Made by a program: the position numbers and the translations under genes. Of a DNA stretch of 64,000 bases, positions 62,301 to 64,000 are shown piece by piece (the first letter of the stretch is position 1; the number at the start of each line of letters is the position of its first letter). The notes below the pieces were generated by a model. The model worked only from the letters and a program-made list of their open reading frames with translations, did no database searches and was not told where the DNA came from. The stretch comes from Typhlomys cinereus (Eukaryota > Chordata > Mammalia > Rodentia > Platacanthomyidae): positions 682,001 through 746,000 of the forward strand of contig JALPQD010000242.1 of the NCBI GenBank assembly GCA_023101885.1, given 5' to 3'.

Positions 62301-64000
62301 CATCTTTACATCATACCCTCATGGTGATATCATCCTTGACACTGACACCACACATTTCACAGTGACCTCACAGCCTCATGTGACATTACAACCTCTCTGT
62401 GGCACAGTGATATCTCAGGCTCATTGTGGCAATATAGCCTCATTTCTGACATCACAAACTCACTGTGACATCACAGCATCTCCTCTGACATCACAACCTC
62501 ACTGTAACATAACAGGCGAATCTCTGAAATCCTAGCATCAGTGACACCACTTACATCCTGCCTAACTTCTCTATGACACAACAGCTCCATCGCTGACATC
62601 TCAGGCTCATGATCACATGACAGACTCAACAGTGACAGCACAGCCTCACTGTGACATCTCAGCTTCATCACTGACATCAGCCTCACTTCTGTCATCACAG
62701 CCTAACCACTGAAAGCTCAGCCGAATTGTGATGTCTATTACCAATGCTATCACAGCCTTATTGTGATATTACAACCTCACGGTAACATCACAGTTTCACT
62801 GTGACATCACAAACTCACTGTGTCTTCAGCCTTGTCACCAACTTAATAGCCCTATTGTGACATTACATACACACCTCTGACATAGCCGTACTGTGACATC
62901 ACATGGTGAATGTGTCTTCAAAGCATCACCACTGACATCATAGTCTCACTGTGACATCAGCCTTGTCACTAATATCACAGTCTCACTGTAACCTCACAGC
63001 CTCCACAATGACATCACCAACTCCGTGAGACATCACAAACTCATGGTGACAATACAGACACAGGGTTACCTCAAAGTCTCACACTAGCATCACAGCTTTA
63101 CCTCTGAGGTTATAGCCCATTGTGACACGATACCCTCACTATGACATCACAGGCTCACCTCTGAAATCATTGCCCAACTGTGAAATTATAGCATCAGCTA
63201 TGACATTATAGCCTCACTCTGTCATCACAGCCTCATTATGATATCACAGGCTCACCTCGGAAATCATAGCATCAAAACGACTTCACACCCTCTTTACTGA
63301 CATAATAAACTCACTGTGACATTAAAGCCTCACTAGTGACAATATAGCCTCACCAATAACATAGTCTCCCTGTGAAAGCACAGTCATTACTGACATCATA
63401 ATCTCACTGTGAAATCAGAACCTCACTGTGACTTCACAGCCATACTGTGAAAGCACATCCTCACTATGGCTTCACAGTCTCACCTGTGAGTTTATAGTCC
63501 AACTGTGACATGACAGCCTCACAACATGACAGCTCACTTCTGAAATCATTGCCCAACTGTGACATCATACCATTGAATCTGAACTTATAGCCTCACTGTT
63601 TAATTACAACCTCACTTTGACATCACAGGCTCACCTCTGAAATCATAGCCTCAATGCGAAATCACACCTTCCTCACTGACATCCTATCTAGCCTCACTAT
63701 GGGAGCACAGCCTCACCACTAACCTCACTGGCTCACTGAAAAATGACGGCCTCCTGTGACACCACAATGTTGCTATTGACATCACAAACTTACTGTGTAG
63801 CATTGCACCTGCCCCAGTGACATCACAACCTCCCAGTGGCATCACAGCCTCATTGTGACATCACAGCCATACCGTGACATCAAAGCATCACTGTAACATA
63901 AAGCTTCACATCTAACATCATAGCCTCAGTGCGAAATCACAGCCCCAATTTGACACAATAAACTCACTGTGACATTAGAGTCTCACCAATGACATAGTCT
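53361..64000. repeat. 19-20 bp satellite array, right block
   Basis: Satellite to the end of the window, interrupted only by the 52-bp retrocopy at 57697-57748. It carries the same ordered markers as the 9-26 kb block, for example 'cccactgacaccacaagctcacctcttaca' near 60116 and 'ttgacacaataaactca' near 53795, 61660 and 63955. A local, almost exact amplification of the 20-mer 'acatcacagcctctccact.' is at 58487-58569. No gene is visible. Confidence 0.95.
57697..57748 (-). mobile_element. Very short processed retrocopy of an mRNA 3' end
   Basis: A 52-bp insert flanked by an exact 16-bp duplication, CCACAGTGTTGCTCTT, at 57681-57696 and 57749-57764. On the minus strand it reads a short unique stretch, AATAAA (57728-57733), about 20 more bases, then poly-A. 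That is the end of a polyadenylated transcript copied by LINE machinery and cut short at its 5' side. The source gene is not identified. Confidence 0.85.

Noticed and set aside
9113..64000. CRISPR-like array
   Set aside because: The repeats are contiguous 19-20 bp degenerate units without spacers, in a rodent genome full of SINEs and ERVs.

Overview
This is mammalian, almost certainly rodent, genomic DNA with no host protein-coding gene that I can support. About 34 kb, just over half of the window, is one degenerate tandem satellite. Its unit is 19-20 bp, roughly CTCACTGTGACATCACAGC. The units are arranged in a diverged higher-order repeat of about 1.9-2.0 kb. Everything else is retroelements that landed in that array. 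The rodent assignment rests on an ID (BC1-type) SINE, two B2-like tRNA-derived SINEs, a MaLR-type element and an ERVL provirus. A muroid is likely, but the species cannot be fixed from this sequence.

Layout. 1-187 satellite. 188-2208 a complete MaLR-type element on the minus strand. 2209-4530 satellite with a B2-like SINE (2779-3073). 4531-9112 the 3' part of a class II (ERVK-like) provirus on the minus strand, itself carrying a probable solo LTR (6905-7313). 9113-25996 the longest satellite block, with an ID SINE at 22223-22320. 25997-28909 an internally deleted ERVL provirus. 28910-32639 satellite. 32640-34570 the 5' end of a betaretrovirus-like provirus (LTR, tRNA-Lys primer site, gag). 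34571-35171 satellite. 35172-36051 an LTR with a short leader from the same family as the 4.5-9.1 kb provirus. 36052-36296 satellite. 36297-53360 a gammaretrovirus-like provirus. 53361-64000 satellite, with a 52-bp processed retrocopy at 57697-57748.

The most elaborate structure is nested. The gammaretrovirus-like element (LTR, gag, protease remnant, RT, RNase H, integrase, env, B2-like SINE, LTR) is split inside its reverse transcriptase by a second provirus, 38878-47901. The inner provirus is flanked by an exact 6-bp duplication, ACACCC. It combines betaretroviral gag, dUTPase and integrase with a gamma/type-D style env. It has lost protease and RT, and its gag is a mosaic interrupted by about 2.3 kb of unidentified DNA.

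All retroviral genes here are broken by stops, frameshifts or deletions. I describe these lesions as seen and do not reconstruct any product. The observations most worth following are the satellite itself (higher-order structure, and a decayed CRE-like palindrome in nearly every unit), the nested and mosaic proviruses, and a pair of proviral fragments 30 kb apart whose outer flanks look like the two sides of one original insertion.
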